From NCBI GenBank assembly GCA_020186115.1, contig WSYJ01000075.1, positions 910,131 through 974,130 of the forward strand: a stretch of DNA of 64,000 bases, in the 5' to 3' direction. Shown piece by piece: positions 50,781-62,332 of this stretch. A program made the position numbers and the translations under genes. Under the pieces are notes generated by a model. That model saw nothing but the letters and a program-made list of their open reading frames with translations. It did not search any database and was not told the DNA's origin. Origin of the DNA: Histomonas meleagridis. Its lineage: Eukaryota; Parabasalia; Tritrichomonadida; Dientamoebidae. Positions within the stretch are counted from its first letter, which is position 1, and each line of letters begins with the position of its first letter.

Positions 50781-51429
50781 AATGCGAATATTTTTATAAA
50801 TTTTTGTTGATTTGTGATTTTAGAGTATAAATTTTTTTTATCTCTTAAAAAAACTTAGACTAACACATACAATTTGAGATAGAATCAAAGTTATATAGAT
50901 GTACAAAAACATACACTGGATATAACTTGTTTTCTCTTCAACAATGAATTTGATTTCTTAACGGTTATCTATTGTTCGCATCGATGGGTATACCCAAAAT
51001 TTTAATGACACGATCGTTTTGGCTTTGGTTCAAAACGCTCAAGCTAAAAATTTATAAATTAGGTCGTAAAAAACCAAAGTCAATCATTTTAATATTAAGT
51101 ATCTACTCTCATATATTAATGAGAGATCTCGTTATTTACACCTTTAATATTAACTAAGCTATAATATCATCTTTCACTTTTTTTTTTTATCGCAAAATTT
51201 ACAAAATTAGTAAGTTATACTTAAATAAATTATAATAACTCAAAATATTATAGTAAAAATTATCAGAAATTGTTTAGTGGGCATTGTATTTGGTGAAAGC
51301 TCATTAAAACTTTTACTTATGAATACATTTTTAATTTAATATCATACAACATTACACATTTCATGATTTTATATATATTACACCATTTTATTTATTATTC
51401 TTGTTCCTCCTCTTTTTTCTCGTTTTTTT
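50781..51429. other. Host flank upstream of BspA-like copy 4
   Basis: Repeats 44060-44703, including the TAACGGTTA and TGGGTATACCCA boxes (palindrome at 50985-50996). An 11-T run at 51178-51188 replaces TTTTTTGAGTT of unit 1, a probable consensus error. No gene. Confidence 0.5.
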
Positions 51430-52015
51430 CCATCTACTCTTTCCGACTCCAGGTGGTCCCCATATCCACCAGTTCTTTAATTTCAGATTTCCATTCCATG
51501 CATTACATTTTTTGATATGATCACTCTTCCAATCCAATAATTTGTTCCTTTGGTGAAACGCCTCTAATGGATATTTATTAGTGAATTCCAACCATGGTAT
51601 TGTAATTAAATCATCCAACAATTTCTTGGTCCGTTCTAATTTTGAAATATACTTCTCAGTATCTTGAGTAAATTCTCCTAACTTTAAAATATTTCTTCCT
51701 GTTTTTGTGCAATATCTATAATTGTCCAATTCTGACCCATTTGCAACTATAAAATAACAACCTGGGAAAGCTGCACTTAATGTGTTTCTATAATAATTTT
51801 TTTTCTACATGTAAATATCCCTGAATGTGTTTAGTTCCCGTCGAGGGAGCGAATTCCTCTTCTGCAATTAATCTTTTGATGTCATTGATAATATTATTTC
51901 TTAACATTGTATTTAAATCTTCCACTGCATCTTTTACTGATAATAATGTTTGCCAATTATCTGGTGGGTTGTTCCACGTAAAACACCACCTTTTGGCTCG
52001 TGGATTTACTTCCAT
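51430..52015 (-). pseudogene. rep: rep 5' portion, truncated at host junction (segment 2)
   Basis: As the segment 1 fragment, with motif III (NYRYCTK) in frame with Walker A here (51388-51729), because the T run near 51703 has five Ts. The eight-T frameshift after motif II is still present (51795-51802 region). Host codons KKTRKKRRNKNNK follow Walker A. Confidence 0.85.
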
Positions 52016-52240
52016 CTGAATGAACTGATTTTATCCGACCAAATATATCCATTGAAATTTTATTTTATAATTTGTATCTCATACATTTCTTAACCGTTGG
52101 AATTTTTTCTATTCAATTTTCTTCTTTTTAGTAAAGTATTCAATTGACATGTTGTAAAATTAAAGTTTTTCATGTAACATGTCATAAGCAAGTTCCTAAC
52201 TTGACATTATGTGGGAAAAATCATTTTTATTTTTAGATCC

Positions 52241-52663
52241 ATGGAATATGAAGAATCCTTTGATAATTTTGGTTTTAGCGACGACAATTTTGATTTTAAT
52301 AATGTTTATCCTGAATCCTTACAATCGGAAGACGATGAAAAACCGTATCCAATACCTCCTCCAGTATTTACTCCCCCTGCTCCATGTCTTATGCCAGACA
52401 ATGAAGGTCAAGTTAAATCCATATATTTCAGTAATGTTGGCCTACTTAAGGGCTTTATTAAGGAGAATCCTCAGTTGGTTGAGAATTGGGTTATTGTTCT
52501 CCCAATCATCTCAATAGGTGCCATCCGTTATGATCGTCGCCGTAAGGATGTTCCTTCACTATTTAATTCACCCTCAATTAATAAATCTCCCACAACATTA
52601 AATTTTTTATTGTTATGCCTCGTAGATTACGTAGACGTAGTTATTCACGCGGACGTCCATTAA
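52241..52663 (+). CDS. Viral ORF2 (segment 2), overlapping the capsid start
   Basis: 140 residues from ATG 52241 (MEYEESFDNFGFSDDNF). This is the longest version: the sequence near 52557 reads CCTTCACTATTT where segments 1 and 3 have CCTTCCTATTT, so the frame runs on and overlaps the capsid gene by 49 bases, ending HADVH. Which ending is original is uncertain. The hydrophobic segment WVIVLPIISIGAI lies at residues about 88-100. Confidence 0.65.
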   Translation: MEYEESFDNFGFSDDNFDFNNVYPESLQSEDDEKPYPIPPPVFTPPAPCLMPDNEGQVKSIYFSNVGLLKGFIKENPQLVENWVIVLPIISIGAIRYDRRRKDVPSLFNSPSINKSPTTLNFLLLCLVDYVDVVIHADVH

Positions 52664-53127
52664 AGACTGTAAAGTATTCTAATGAGACTTATAATTGTTC
52701 CGGAAACATTACATTTAATACAGGCTCTGGTGACGGTGCCGTAGGTGATCAAGTAAATACCACTCTTATCACTGCTGTCGCTACCCAAGGTATGCGTAAA
52801 GTAAAGAATTTTACTTTAAAAATGATTACAGATGTTGATATTCCATTATTATGGGCTCTAGTATATGTTCCAGATGGTACAGTTCCTCAATCTATGTCAC
52901 TTGGTACCCCTGCTGCTCCTGTTTCATTATATGAACCCAATCAAAATGTTATAATGTCAGGGTACCTTACCCCTAATGCTCAACAGACTCAAGTATTTCG
53001 TACTAGGTTAGCACGTAATTTGAATTCAGGTGATTGTATTGTTTTATGTTTAAAAGTATCCATTCCTGGTACTGAAATCACCGATAAGTTCTTAGGGGTT
53101 CAATTAAATTATGCTATTACTTATTAA
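52615..53127 (+). CDS. cap: Putative viral capsid protein (segment 2)
   Basis: 170 residues, the same protein as at 45891 except for the last residues (AITY). The frame is intact. Start overlaps ORF2 in another frame. Confidence 0.7.
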   Translation: MPRRLRRRSYSRGRPLKTVKYSNETYNCSGNITFNTGSGDGAVGDQVNTTLITAVATQGMRKVKNFTLKMITDVDIPLLWALVYVPDGTVPQSMSLGTPAAPVSLYEPNQNVIMSGYLTPNAQQTQVFRTRLARNLNSGDCIVLCLKVSIPGTEITDKFLGVQLNYAITY

Positions 53128-53155
53128 TAAAAAAATTTTCCCACTGTTATTTTTT

Positions 53156-53791
53156 ATGTTTGATCCACATCGTATTGGACCTATTAGTGAATCTTATTAT
53201 TCACGTAATAAGGGACGTGTTATACAACGTAAGTTGGTACCTCCTATTAATCCACCTCTTACTAAATATGATCTAGATCGTGCTTATGAAGTTCTTAAGA
53301 ACAATGGTAGGATTCCTGATTATACTATTCAAGATACCATTGTTAATTATCCTGGTGGTTCTAGTACTAAAAGAATTGCTTATGAAATTGGATCTACTAT
53401 TAAGGTTATTATACCAATATCTTTTATATCTATTTCAGATGTTTCTGGTTTTATTCCATTATCACAATTTACTTATATCACTAATTTAAATCAGACAATA
53501 GATCCAACACATTATTATGTTATTATTCAAATTGAACCTAATCAACCCAATTCTGAATATACTGAGATATATGTCAATTATTTACATCAATCATCTATTT
53601 CTAGTTCAGGTACTTATTATTATTATTTATATGATTTTGGTACTACTTTTCCATCAGTTAATAATCGAACAGTTGGGTTTTTTTTACATCTAATAATTCT
53701 CTTGTATTTTATATTCGTGAAACCAATTTTTGATGTATCTGCACCCAGTGTTTTAATTGTTCCTAATTCTAATTATTCATTTATTTTTTAA
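53156..53791 (+). CDS. Viral ORF4 (segment 2), locally frameshifted
   Basis: 211 codons. Identical to the segment 1 protein up to NRTVGFF; an extra T in the run at 53677-53686 shifts the frame for about 20 codons (LHLIILLYFIF), and a second T insertion near 53731 returns it (DVSAPSVLIVPN). The end is SFIF instead of SFNF. A stretch near the C-terminus is therefore altered; both insertions are in T runs and may be errors. Confidence 0.55.
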   Translation: MFDPHRIGPISESYYSRNKGRVIQRKLVPPINPPLTKYDLDRAYEVLKNNGRIPDYTIQDTIVNYPGGSSTKRIAYEIGSTIKVIIPISFISISDVSGFIPLSQFTYITNLNQTIDPTHYYVIIQIEPNQPNSEYTEIYVNYLHQSSISSSGTYYYYLYDFGTTFPSVNNRTVGFFLHLIILLYFIFVKPIFDVSAPSVLIVPNSNYSFIF

Positions 53792-53968
53792 TTGTAAAAT
53801 GTAAACCATTCAATTGATTTTAAGATAATTTCTTTTTTCTATCGGTTTTTCTGGTTAATTTTTTTTTTCTTTTCGACTCAGCACATAAGTGATAATAACA
53901 AAGTTTGTTCACTCTATGGGCAATTGAGAACTTTTTTTTTTTTTTTTTCTTTTTCTTTAAACCAAGGT

Positions 53969-54115
53969 ACCCCCTCCCCCCAAAAGAAGCCCTAATGGCG
54001 AATGAGTGCATTTATCACGAGCTGGCCGTAGCCCGACCTCGCGGAGCCCTTTTTTATATAAGGGCGGAGACCAGAGAAGTAGATAAAGTGCAACAGGGGT
54101 GGGGGTTAGGCACTT
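53969..54115. other. GC-rich structured element (segment 2)
   Basis: As 47240-47389: ACCCCCTCCCCCC at 53969-53981 against GGGGTGGGGG at 54096-54105, inner GCCCTT/AAGGGC hairpin, AAAGTGC/GCACTTT terminal hairpin. The 45-codon frame MANECIYHELAVARPRG... is open here (ATG 53995 to TGA 54132). Confidence 0.5.
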
Positions 54116-54162
54116 TTTCTTTTTGTTGTTGACCGTTATTTAGGACGATTAAAAATAAAAAT

Positions 54163-54235
54163 ATTTAGAGCCTAGTCTTTTCCTGCGGAGGACGTTAGTT
54201 GGTACCTCCAAAGGATTATTACCTAGGCTCTAAAT
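54163..54235. promoter_or_regulatory. Candidate replication origin (segment 2)
   Basis: 13-bp inverted repeat 54163-54175 / 54223-54235 with GATTATTAC at 54214-54222. Identical to the segment 1 origin apart from loop length. Confidence 0.65.
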
Positions 54236-54424
54236 TATTTTTTATCCCAATTGAATACTTCAGTTCACTTTTAATTGAATACTTTACATCGAAATTCAAT
54301 TCATTTTGATCGTCTTTTTGGTGACCGTTAAACGATAGGATTTTTATTCCAATTGAATAGGCATTCAATTTAGGTACCTTCAATAACATTTAAGGTTAAA
54401 TTGCAAAATGAATTAATTTTTTAT

Positions 54425-55383
54425 TTAATTCATTAAAATAGACTTATCCAGTCTGGTACTTAGGAATACATCTTCTTCAGATTTTATTTCGACTTCAGTA
54501 AATCTTCTTCGTAAGGCATCCAGATCTACTTTATTTTCTATGCATTCTTCCATTGAGTAATTTGCAGTGATTACTATGAACCATTTACCCGGATTAATCA
54601 CTGTTCTTGCTCCTTTTATTTCTTGTGTTTGATAGTAACGATCTGCCCAAGTCTTCAGGAATGACATCAATACTTTAATTTTATCAGGGTCTACATCTTC
54701 GAATAGTATGCACTTTGTTTCCAAGTCATCATAACCATCAAACCATTTATTTTGCCACTTCGTACATATCTCATTTGGCTCGAATTGGTTCCTCACCCAT
54801 CTACTCTTTCCGACTCCAGGTGGTCCCCATATCCACCAGTTCTTTAATTTCAGATTTCCATTCCATGCATTACATTTTTTGATATGATCACTCTTCCAAT
54901 CCAATAATTTGTTCCTTTGGTGAAACGCCTCTAATGGATATTTATTAGTGAATTCCAACCATGGTATTGTAATTAAATCATCCAACAATTTCTTGGTCCG
55001 TTCTAATTTTTGAAATATACTTCTCAGTATCTTGAGTAAATTCTCCTAACTTTAAAATATTTCTTCCTGTTTTTGTGCAATATCTATAATTGTCCAATTC
55101 TGACCCATTTGCAACTATAAAATAACAACCTGGGAAAGCTGCACTTAATGTGTTTCTATAATAATTTTTTTTCTACATGTAAATATCCCTGAATGTGTTT
55201 AGTTCCCGTCGAGGGAGCGAATTCCTCTTCTGCAATTAATCTTTTGATGTCATTGATAATATTATTTCTTAACATTGTATTTAAATCTTCCACTGCATCT
55301 TTTACTGATAATAATGTTTGCCAATTATCTGGTGGGTTGTTCCACGTAAAACACCACCTTTTGGCTCGTGGATTTACTTCCAT
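54425..55383 (-). pseudogene. rep: Viral Rep, full length but frameshifted (segment 2)
   Basis: The helicase half (54425-54988) is clean and includes Walker A, Walker B, motif C and the ALRRRF arginine finger. An extra T near 55006-55010 (AATTTTTGAAATAT against AATTTTGAAATAT) and the eight-T run near 55165-55172 break the endonuclease half. Motif I CFTWNN and motif II HIQGYLH are in the first 75 codons. Confidence 0.85.
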
Positions 55384-55613
55384 CTGAATGAACTGATTTT
55401 TATCCGACCAAATATATCCATTGAAATTTTATTTTATAATTTGTATCTCATACATTTCTTAACCGTTGGAATTTTTTTCTATTCAATTTTTCTTCTTTTT
55501 TAGTAAAGTATTCAATTGACATGTTGTAAAATTAAAGTTTTTCATGTAACATGTCATAAGCAAGTTCCTAACTTGACATTATGTGGGAAAAATCATTTTT
55601 TTTTTTTAGATCC

Positions 55614-55826
55614 ATGGAATATGAAGAATCCTTTGATAATTTTGGTTTTAGCGACGACAATTTTGATTTTAATAATGTTTATCCTGAATCCTTACAATCG
55701 GAAGACGATGAAAAACCGTATCCAATACCTCCTCCAGTATTTACTCCCCCTGCTCCATGTCTTATGCCAGACAATGAAGGTCAAGTTAAATCCATATATT
55801 TCAGTAATGTTGGCCTACTTAAGGGC
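55614..55826 (+). pseudogene. Viral ORF2 5' portion, truncated at host junction (segment 2)
   Basis: Same truncation as 48888-49100, ending in host codons at 55874. The segment before it has a T run of 10 (55599-55608) where other copies read TTTTTATTTTT. Confidence 0.8.
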
Positions 55827-57404
55827 AATCGTATATTCATAATAAATAAACATACTTTGAATATATATATTTGAGAGAGTGTTATTAACATTAATATTTG
55901 AAATTATAAAACTATTCGAATATGTGAAATTTATGATCGAAATATAATATGTAAATGATAATGTATATGTTAATGTAAATGTATTAGCTAATGTTATATT
56001 CGAAATTGATACAGTGATGCTTTGATATTGAATAAACGTATTTGATTTAGTGAATGTATTTGATAATGAAAATGCGCTTGATTTATTATATGTATTTGAA
56101 TTAGTAAATGTATTTGAATTAGAAAAAGTATTTGATAATGAAAATGAATTTGATTTAGTAAAGTTATTTGAATTAGAAAAAGTATTTGATAATGAAAATG
56201 AATTTGAATTCGAAAATGTATTTGAATTAGTAAATATATTTGATTGAGAAAATGTTTGTGTTGATGGAATGCATTCGTCAATTATTGTTCCTTTGGCAAC
56301 AGAAAACTGCCAAATGTGTCACCATTATATGTCGAAGGCACCATAACAGATGTAACTGTGACACCATCAAATCCATTTCCAACTGTTGGTGATTCATTAC
56401 CATTAAAATAAATACATTTAAGTGATGGACAATAAGAAAATGCATAATTTCCAATTGTTTTAACATTTTCGCCAATAAAAAGTGTTTCTAAATTAGAACA
56501 TGAATAAAATGCATAACTTTCAATAGTTTCAACATTTTCTTCAAGAATAATCGTTTTGATATTATAACATGTCATAAATGCTCTTTCACATATTGATATA
56601 ACTGAATTTAGTATTGTATATGAATTTGTTACATTTCCTGGTGGATAAATAATTAATTTTTTTTTTTTTTTATCATATAAAATTCCATCATTTTCATAAT
56701 TAGAATAATATAAATTTTCATTGGAAACATAAATAAATTGAAGTTTTGAACAATATATAAATGGATTTGCTGATATTGATGTGACTGATTTTGGAATTGT
56801 AATGTTTTTGATATTAACACAGCTTTGAAATGCATAGTTTCCAATTGTTATTAAATCTTCTCCTAATTCAACAATTTCTAAGTTATTACAGCTTGAAAAT
56901 GCATTTTTGACCAATTGTATAAACTAATTTACCAATTTCAACTGAAGATAATGAATTCCATTTTGCAAAAGCTGAACTTGGTATTGTATCAATTCCTTCA
57001 ATGATTAAATGTTGTGCTGAATTTTGATGATTTTCATAATCATTTGAAAAATCAGTTTCATTATTTAATATTAATGTTTGATTTTCATTAACATATACAA
57101 ATTGAAATGAATTTTTGATAAATAAAATAAATATTAATGAAATAATTTGTATGTTACATTTTGTTTTGTTGATATTATATTTTTTAAATGAATTATTTGA
57201 AAATAACCTCAAGAAAATAAAATTAAAGACAAAAACATAAATTATTAATGTTGAAATATTGAATAAAAATAAATATTTTAAATATTTTGTGCTTATATTT
57301 TGAAGGTTGATTAATTGGATGTTTGATTTGAAATATATTAATAAATACATTTTTTTTTTTTTTTTTATTTCTTTGTTCTTAAAGAAATTATTTTTATTTA
57401 ACAA
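55827..57404 (-). pseudogene. BspA-like copy 5, lacking membrane span and tail
   Basis: Same truncation as copy 4. LRR frame 56282-56914 is open. Two T runs replace mixed sequence: 56657-56671 (TTTTTCAATATTTTTA in unit 1; it changes the codons before LIIYPPG) and 57350-57366 (TTTTTTTCATTTGAAACATTTC in unit 1). An extra T at 56906 breaks the frame before TIGQ. The runs look like consensus artefacts. Confidence 0.8.
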
Positions 57405-58153
57405 ATGAAATGAAAAAAAATTGGAATTAAAAAGTAAACTTTTTTGAAATACAACATCAAGGTTTTTTTTTTTTACTAAGCATATTACATGGTATATGTT
57501 TCATAATGCGAATATTTTTATAAATTTTTGTTGATTTGTGATTTTAGAGTATAAATTTTTTTTATCTCTTAAAAAAACTTAGACTAACACATACAATTTG
57601 AGATAGAATCAAAGTTATATAGATGTACAAAAACATACACTGGATATAACTTGTTTTCTCTTCAACAATGAATTTGATTTCTTAACGGTTATCTATTGTT
57701 CGCATCGATGGGTATACCCAAAATTTTAATGACACGATCGTTTTGGCTTTGGTTCAAAACGCTCAAGCTAAAAATTTATAAATTAGGTCGTAAAAAACCA
57801 AAGTCAATCATTTTAATATTAAGTATCTACTCTCATATATTAATGAGAGATCTCGTTATTTACACCTTTAATATTAACTAAGCTATAATATCATCTTTCA
57901 CTTTTTTGAGTTATCGCAAAATTTACAAAATTAGTAAGTTATACTTAAATAAATTATAATAACTCAAAATATTATAGTAAAAATTATCAGAAATTGTTTA
58001 GTGGGCATTGTATTTGGTGAAAGCTCATTAAAACTTTTACTTATGAATACATTTTTAATTTAATATCATACAACATTACACATTTCATGATTTTATATAT
58101 ATTACACCATTTTATTTATTATTCTTGTTCCTCCTCTTTTTTTTTTTTTTTTT
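57405..58153. other. Host flank upstream of BspA-like copy 5
   Basis: Repeats 43956-44703 with the TAACGGTTA box and the palindrome at 57709-57720. A 17-T run (58137-58153) replaces TTTTTTCTCGTTTTTTT of unit 1 right at the virus junction. No gene. Confidence 0.5.
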
Positions 58154-58739
58154 CCATCTACTCTTTCCGACTCCAGGTGGTCCCCATATCCACCAGTTCT
58201 TTAATTTCAGCTTTCCATTCCATGCATTACATTTTTTGATATGATCACTCTTCCAATCCAATAATTTGTTCCTTTGGTGAAACGCCTCTAATGGATATTT
58301 ATTAGTGAATTCCAACCATGGTATTGTAATTAAATCATCCAACAATTTCTTGGTCCGTTCTAATTTTGAAATATACTTCTCAGTATCTTGAGTAAATTCT
58401 CCTAACTTTAAAATATTTCTTCCTGTTTTTGTGCAATATCTATAATTGTCCAATTCTGACCCATTTGCAACTATAAAATAACAACCTGGGAAAGCTGCAC
58501 TTAATGTGTTTCTATAATAATTTTTTTTCTACATGTAAATATCCCTGAATGTGTTTAGTTCCCGTCGAGGGAGCGAATTCCTCTTCTGCAATTAATCTTT
58601 TGATGTCATTGATAATATTATTTCTTAACATTGTATTTAAATCTTCCACTGCATCTTTTACTGATAATAATGTTTGCCAATTATCTGGTGGGTTGTTCCA
58701 CGTAAAACACCACCTTTTGGCTCGTGGATTTACTTCCAT
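58154..58739 (-). pseudogene. rep: rep 5' portion, truncated at host junction (segment 3)
   Basis: As segment 2 with motif III in frame with Walker A (58112-58453). One substitution gives NGKLKLKN for NGNLKLKN. The host-derived end now reads KKKKKKRRNKNNK because of the 17-T run. Confidence 0.85.
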
Positions 58740-58967
58740 CTGAATGAACTGATTTTATCCGACCAAATATATCCATTGAAATTTTATTTTATAATTTGTA
58801 TCTCATACATTTCTTAACCGTTGGAATTTTTTCTATTCAATTTTCTTCTTTTTTAGTAAAGTATTCAATTGACATGTTGTAAAAATTAAAGTTTTTCATG
58901 TAACATGTCATAAGCAAGTTCCTAACTTGACATTATGTGGGAAAAATCATTTTTATTTTTTAGATCC

Positions 58968-59328
58968 ATGGAATATGAAGAATCCTTTGATAATTTTGGT
59001 TTTAGCGACGACAATTTTGATTTTTAATAATGTTTATCCTGAATCCTTACAATCGGAAGACGATGAAAAACCGTATCCAATACCTCCTCCAGTATTTACT
59101 CCCCCTGCTCCATGTCTTATGCCAGACAATGAAGGTCAAGTTAAATCCATATATTTCAGTAATGTTGGCCTACTTAAGGGCTTTATTAAGGAGAATCCTC
59201 AGTTGGTTGAGAATTGGGTTATTGTTCTCCCAATCATCTCAATAGGTGCCATCCGTTATGATCGTCGCCGTAAGGATGTTCCTTCCTATTTAATTCACCC
59301 TCAATTAATAAATCTCCCACAACATTAA
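58968..59328 (+). pseudogene. Viral ORF2 (segment 3, first copy), frameshifted
   Basis: ATG 58968 begins MEYEESFDNF, but an extra T at the run before AATAATGTTTATCC (59021-59025) shifts the frame; the body from NNVYPESLQ to NLPQH then continues in another frame to 59328, open back to 58927. It ends 13 bases before the capsid ATG as in segment 1. Confidence 0.6.
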
Positions 59329-59341
59329 ATTTTTTATTGTT

Positions 59342-59854
59342 ATGCCTCGTAGATTACGTAGACGTAGTTATTCACGTGGACGTCCATTAAAGACTGTAAA
59401 GTATTCTAATGAGACTTATAATTGTTCCGGAAACATTACATTTAATACAGGCTCTGGTGACGGTGCCGTAGGTGATCAAGTAAATACCACTCTTATCACT
59501 GCTGTCGCTACCCAAGGTATGCGTAAAGTAAAGAATTTTACTTTAAAAATGATTACAGATGTTGATATTCCATTATTATGGGCTCTAGTATATGTTCCAG
59601 ATGGTACAGTTCCTCAATCTATGTCACTTGGTACCCCTGCTGCTCCTGTTTCATTATATGAACCCAATCAAAATGTTATAATGTCAGGGTACCTTACCCC
59701 TAATGCTCAACAGACTCAAGTATTTCGTACTAGGTTAGCACGTAATTTAAATTCAGGTGATTGTATTGTTTTATGTTTAAAAGTATCCATTCCTGGTACT
59801 GAAATCACCGATAAGTTCTTAGGGGATCAATTAAATTATGCCATTACTTATTAA
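59342..59854 (+). CDS. cap: Putative viral capsid protein (segment 3, first copy)
   Basis: 170 residues, intact. One substitution compared with segment 2 (KFLGD for KFLGV, residue about 162). Confidence 0.7.
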   Translation: MPRRLRRRSYSRGRPLKTVKYSNETYNCSGNITFNTGSGDGAVGDQVNTTLITAVATQGMRKVKNFTLKMITDVDIPLLWALVYVPDGTVPQSMSLGTPAAPVSLYEPNQNVIMSGYLTPNAQQTQVFRTRLARNLNSGDCIVLCLKVSIPGTEITDKFLGDQLNYAITY

Positions 59855-59882
59855 TAAAAAAATTTTCCCACTGTTATTTTTT

Positions 59883-60518
59883 ATGTTTGATCCACATCGT
59901 ATTGGACCCTATTAGTGAATCTTATTATTCACGTAATAAGGGACGTGTTATACAACGTAAGTTGGTACCTCCTATTAATCCACCTCTTACTAAATATGAT
60001 CTAGATCGTGCTTATGAAGTTCTTAAGAACAATGGTAGGATTCCTGATTATACTATTCAAGATACCATTGTTAATTATCCTGGTGGTTCTAGTACTAAAA
60101 GAATTGCTTATGAAATTGGATCTACTATTAAGGTTATTATACCAATATCTTTTATATCTATTTCAGATGTTTCTGGTTTTATTCCATTATCACAATTTAC
60201 TTATATCACTAATTTAAATCAGACAATAGATCCAACACATTATTATGTTATTATTCAAATTGAACCTAATCAACCCAATTCTGAATATACTGAGATATAT
60301 GTCAATTATTTACATCAATCATCTATTTCTAGTTCAGGTACTTATTATTATTATTTATATGATTTTGGTACTACTTTTCCATCAGTTAATAATCGAACAG
60401 TTGGGTTTTTTTTACATCTAATAATTCTCTTGTATTTTATATTCGTGAAACCAATTTTGAAGTATCTGCACCCAGTGTTTTAATTGTTCCTAATTCTAAT
60501 TATTCATTTAATTTTTAA
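59883..60518 (+). pseudogene. Viral ORF4 (segment 3, first copy), frameshifted
   Basis: ATG 59883 reads MFDPHRIGP and stops at once because of an extra C (GGACCCTATTAG against GGACCTATTAG). The remainder is open from 59887 in a neighbouring frame to NRTVGFF, where the T run again shifts the frame. The true end point corresponds to TAA 60516-60518. Confidence 0.65.
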
Positions 60519-60692
60519 TTGTAAAATGTAAACCATTCAATTGATTTTAAGATAATTTCTTTTTTCTATCGGTTTTTCTGGTTAATTTTTTTTTTCTTTT
60601 CGACTCAGCACATAAGTGATAATAACAAAGTTTGTTCACTCTATGGGCAATTGAGAACTTTTTTCTTTTTTTCTTTTTCTTTAAACCAAGGT

Positions 60693-60837
60693 ACCCCCTC
60701 CCCCAAAAGAAGCCCTAATGGCGAATGAGTGCATTTATCACGAGCTGGCCGTAGCCCGACCTCGCGGAGCCCTTTTTTATATAAGGGCGGAGACCAGAGA
60801 AGTAGATAAAGTGCAACAGGGGTGGGGGTTAGGCACT
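60693..60837. other. GC-rich structured element (segment 3)
   Basis: ACCCCCTCCCCC at 60693-60704 faces GGGGTGGGGG at 60819-60828. The preceding T/C tract (60655-60682) is not collapsed here, so this copy is the best guide to the original sequence. The 45-codon frame MANECIYHELAVARP is open. Confidence 0.5.
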
Positions 60838-60884
60838 TTTTCTTTTTGTTGTTGACCGTTATTTAGACGATTAAAAATAAAAAT

Positions 60885-60957
60885 ATTTAGAGCCTAGTCT
60901 TTTCCTGCGGAGGACGTTAGTTGGTACCTCCAAAGGATTATTACCTAGGCTCTAAAT
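60885..60957. promoter_or_regulatory. Candidate replication origin (segment 3)
   Basis: 13-bp inverted repeat 60885-60897 / 60945-60957 with GATTATTAC at 60936-60944. Third identical copy. Confidence 0.65.
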
Positions 60958-61146
60958 TATTTTTTGTACCAATTGAATACTTCAGTTCACTTTTAATTGA
61001 ATACTTTACGTTGAAATTCAATTCATTTTGATCGTCTTTTTGGTGACCGTTAAACGATAGGATTTTTATTCCAATTGAATAGGCATTCAATTTAGGTACC
61101 TTCAATAACATTTAAGGTTAAATTGCAAAATGAATTAATTTTTTAT

Positions 61147-62106
61147 TTAATTCATTAAAATAGACTTATCCAGTCTGGTACTTAGGAATACATCTTCTTC
61201 AGATTTTATTTCGACTTCAGTAAATCTTCTTCGTAAGGCATCCAGATCTACTTTATTTTCTATGCATTCTTCCATTGAGTAATTTGCAGTGATTACTATG
61301 AACCATTTACCCGGATTAATCACTGTTCTTGCTCCTTTTATTTCTTGTGTTTGATAGTAACGATCTGCCCAAGTCTTCAGGAATGACATCAATACTTTAA
61401 TTTTATCAGGGTCTACATCTTCGAATAGTATGCACTTTGTTTCCAAGTCATCATAACCATCAAACCATTTATTTTGCCACTTCTGTACATATCTCATTTG
61501 GCTCGAATTGGTTCCTCACCCATCTACTCTTTCCGACTCCAGGTGGTCCCCCATATCCACCAGTTCTTTAATTTCAGATTTCCATTCCATGCATTACATT
61601 TTTTTGATATGATCACTCTTCCAATCCAATAATTTGTTCCTTTGGTGAAACGCCTCTAATGGATATTTATTAGTGAATTCCAACCATGGTATTGTAATTA
61701 AATCATCCAACAATTTCTTGGTCCGTTCTAATTTTGAAATATACTTCTCAGTATCTTGAGTAAATTCTCCTAACTTTAAAATATTTCTTCCTGTTTTTGT
61801 GCAATATCTATAATTGTCCAATTCTGACCCATTTGCAACTATAAAATAACAACCTGGGAAAGCTGCACTTAATGTGTTTCTATAATAATTTTTTTCTACA
61901 TGTAAATATCCCTGAATGTGTTTAGTTCCCGTCGAGGGAGCGAATTCCTCTTCTGCAATTAATCTTTTGATGTCATTGATAATATTATTTCTTAACATTG
62001 TATTTAAATCTTCCACTGCATCTTTTACTGATAATAATGTTTGCCAATTATCTGGTGGGTTGTTCCACGTAAAACACCACCTTTTGGCTCGTGGATTTAC
62101 TTCCAT
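61147..62106 (-). pseudogene. rep: Viral Rep, full length but frameshifted (segment 3)
   Basis: The only copy with seven instead of eight Ts after motif II (61889-61895), so the endonuclease half is in one frame from MEVNPRAKRW to HIKKM (61594-62106) and includes motifs I (CFTWNN), II (HIQGYLH) and III (YCTK). It then breaks at an extra T near 61600-61606, an extra C at 61547-61551 (inside Walker A) and an extra T near 61483. The rest (61147-61497) has Walker B, motif C and arginine finger. Confidence 0.85.
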
Positions 62107-62332
62107 CTGAATGAACTGATTTTTATCCGACCAAATATATCCATTGAAATTTTATTTTATAATTTGTATCTCATACATTTCTTAACCGTTGGAATTTTTT
62201 CTATTCAATTTTCTTCTTTTTAGTAAAGTATTCAATTGACATGTTGTAAAATTAAAGTTTTTCATGTAACATGTCATAAGCAAGTTCCTAACTTGACATT
62301 ATGTGGGAAAAATCATTTTTATTTTTAGATCC

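Larger units (their letters stand above)
49101..55826. repeat. 6.7-kb host-virus tandem unit 2
   Basis: 6726 bp, begins and ends at the same junctions as unit 1. Differences from unit 1 are mainly one-base changes in homopolymer runs and a few substitutions (for example near 50155-50175). Confidence 0.85.
51430..55826. mobile_element. Endogenous CRESS-DNA virus, segment 2 (1.3 genome units)
   Basis: Also 4397 bases, with the same order and end points as segment 1; unit length by internal repeat is 3367 bp (51430 to 54797). Contains the only ORF2 frame that is open from MEYEES to beyond the capsid ATG. Confidence 0.9.
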
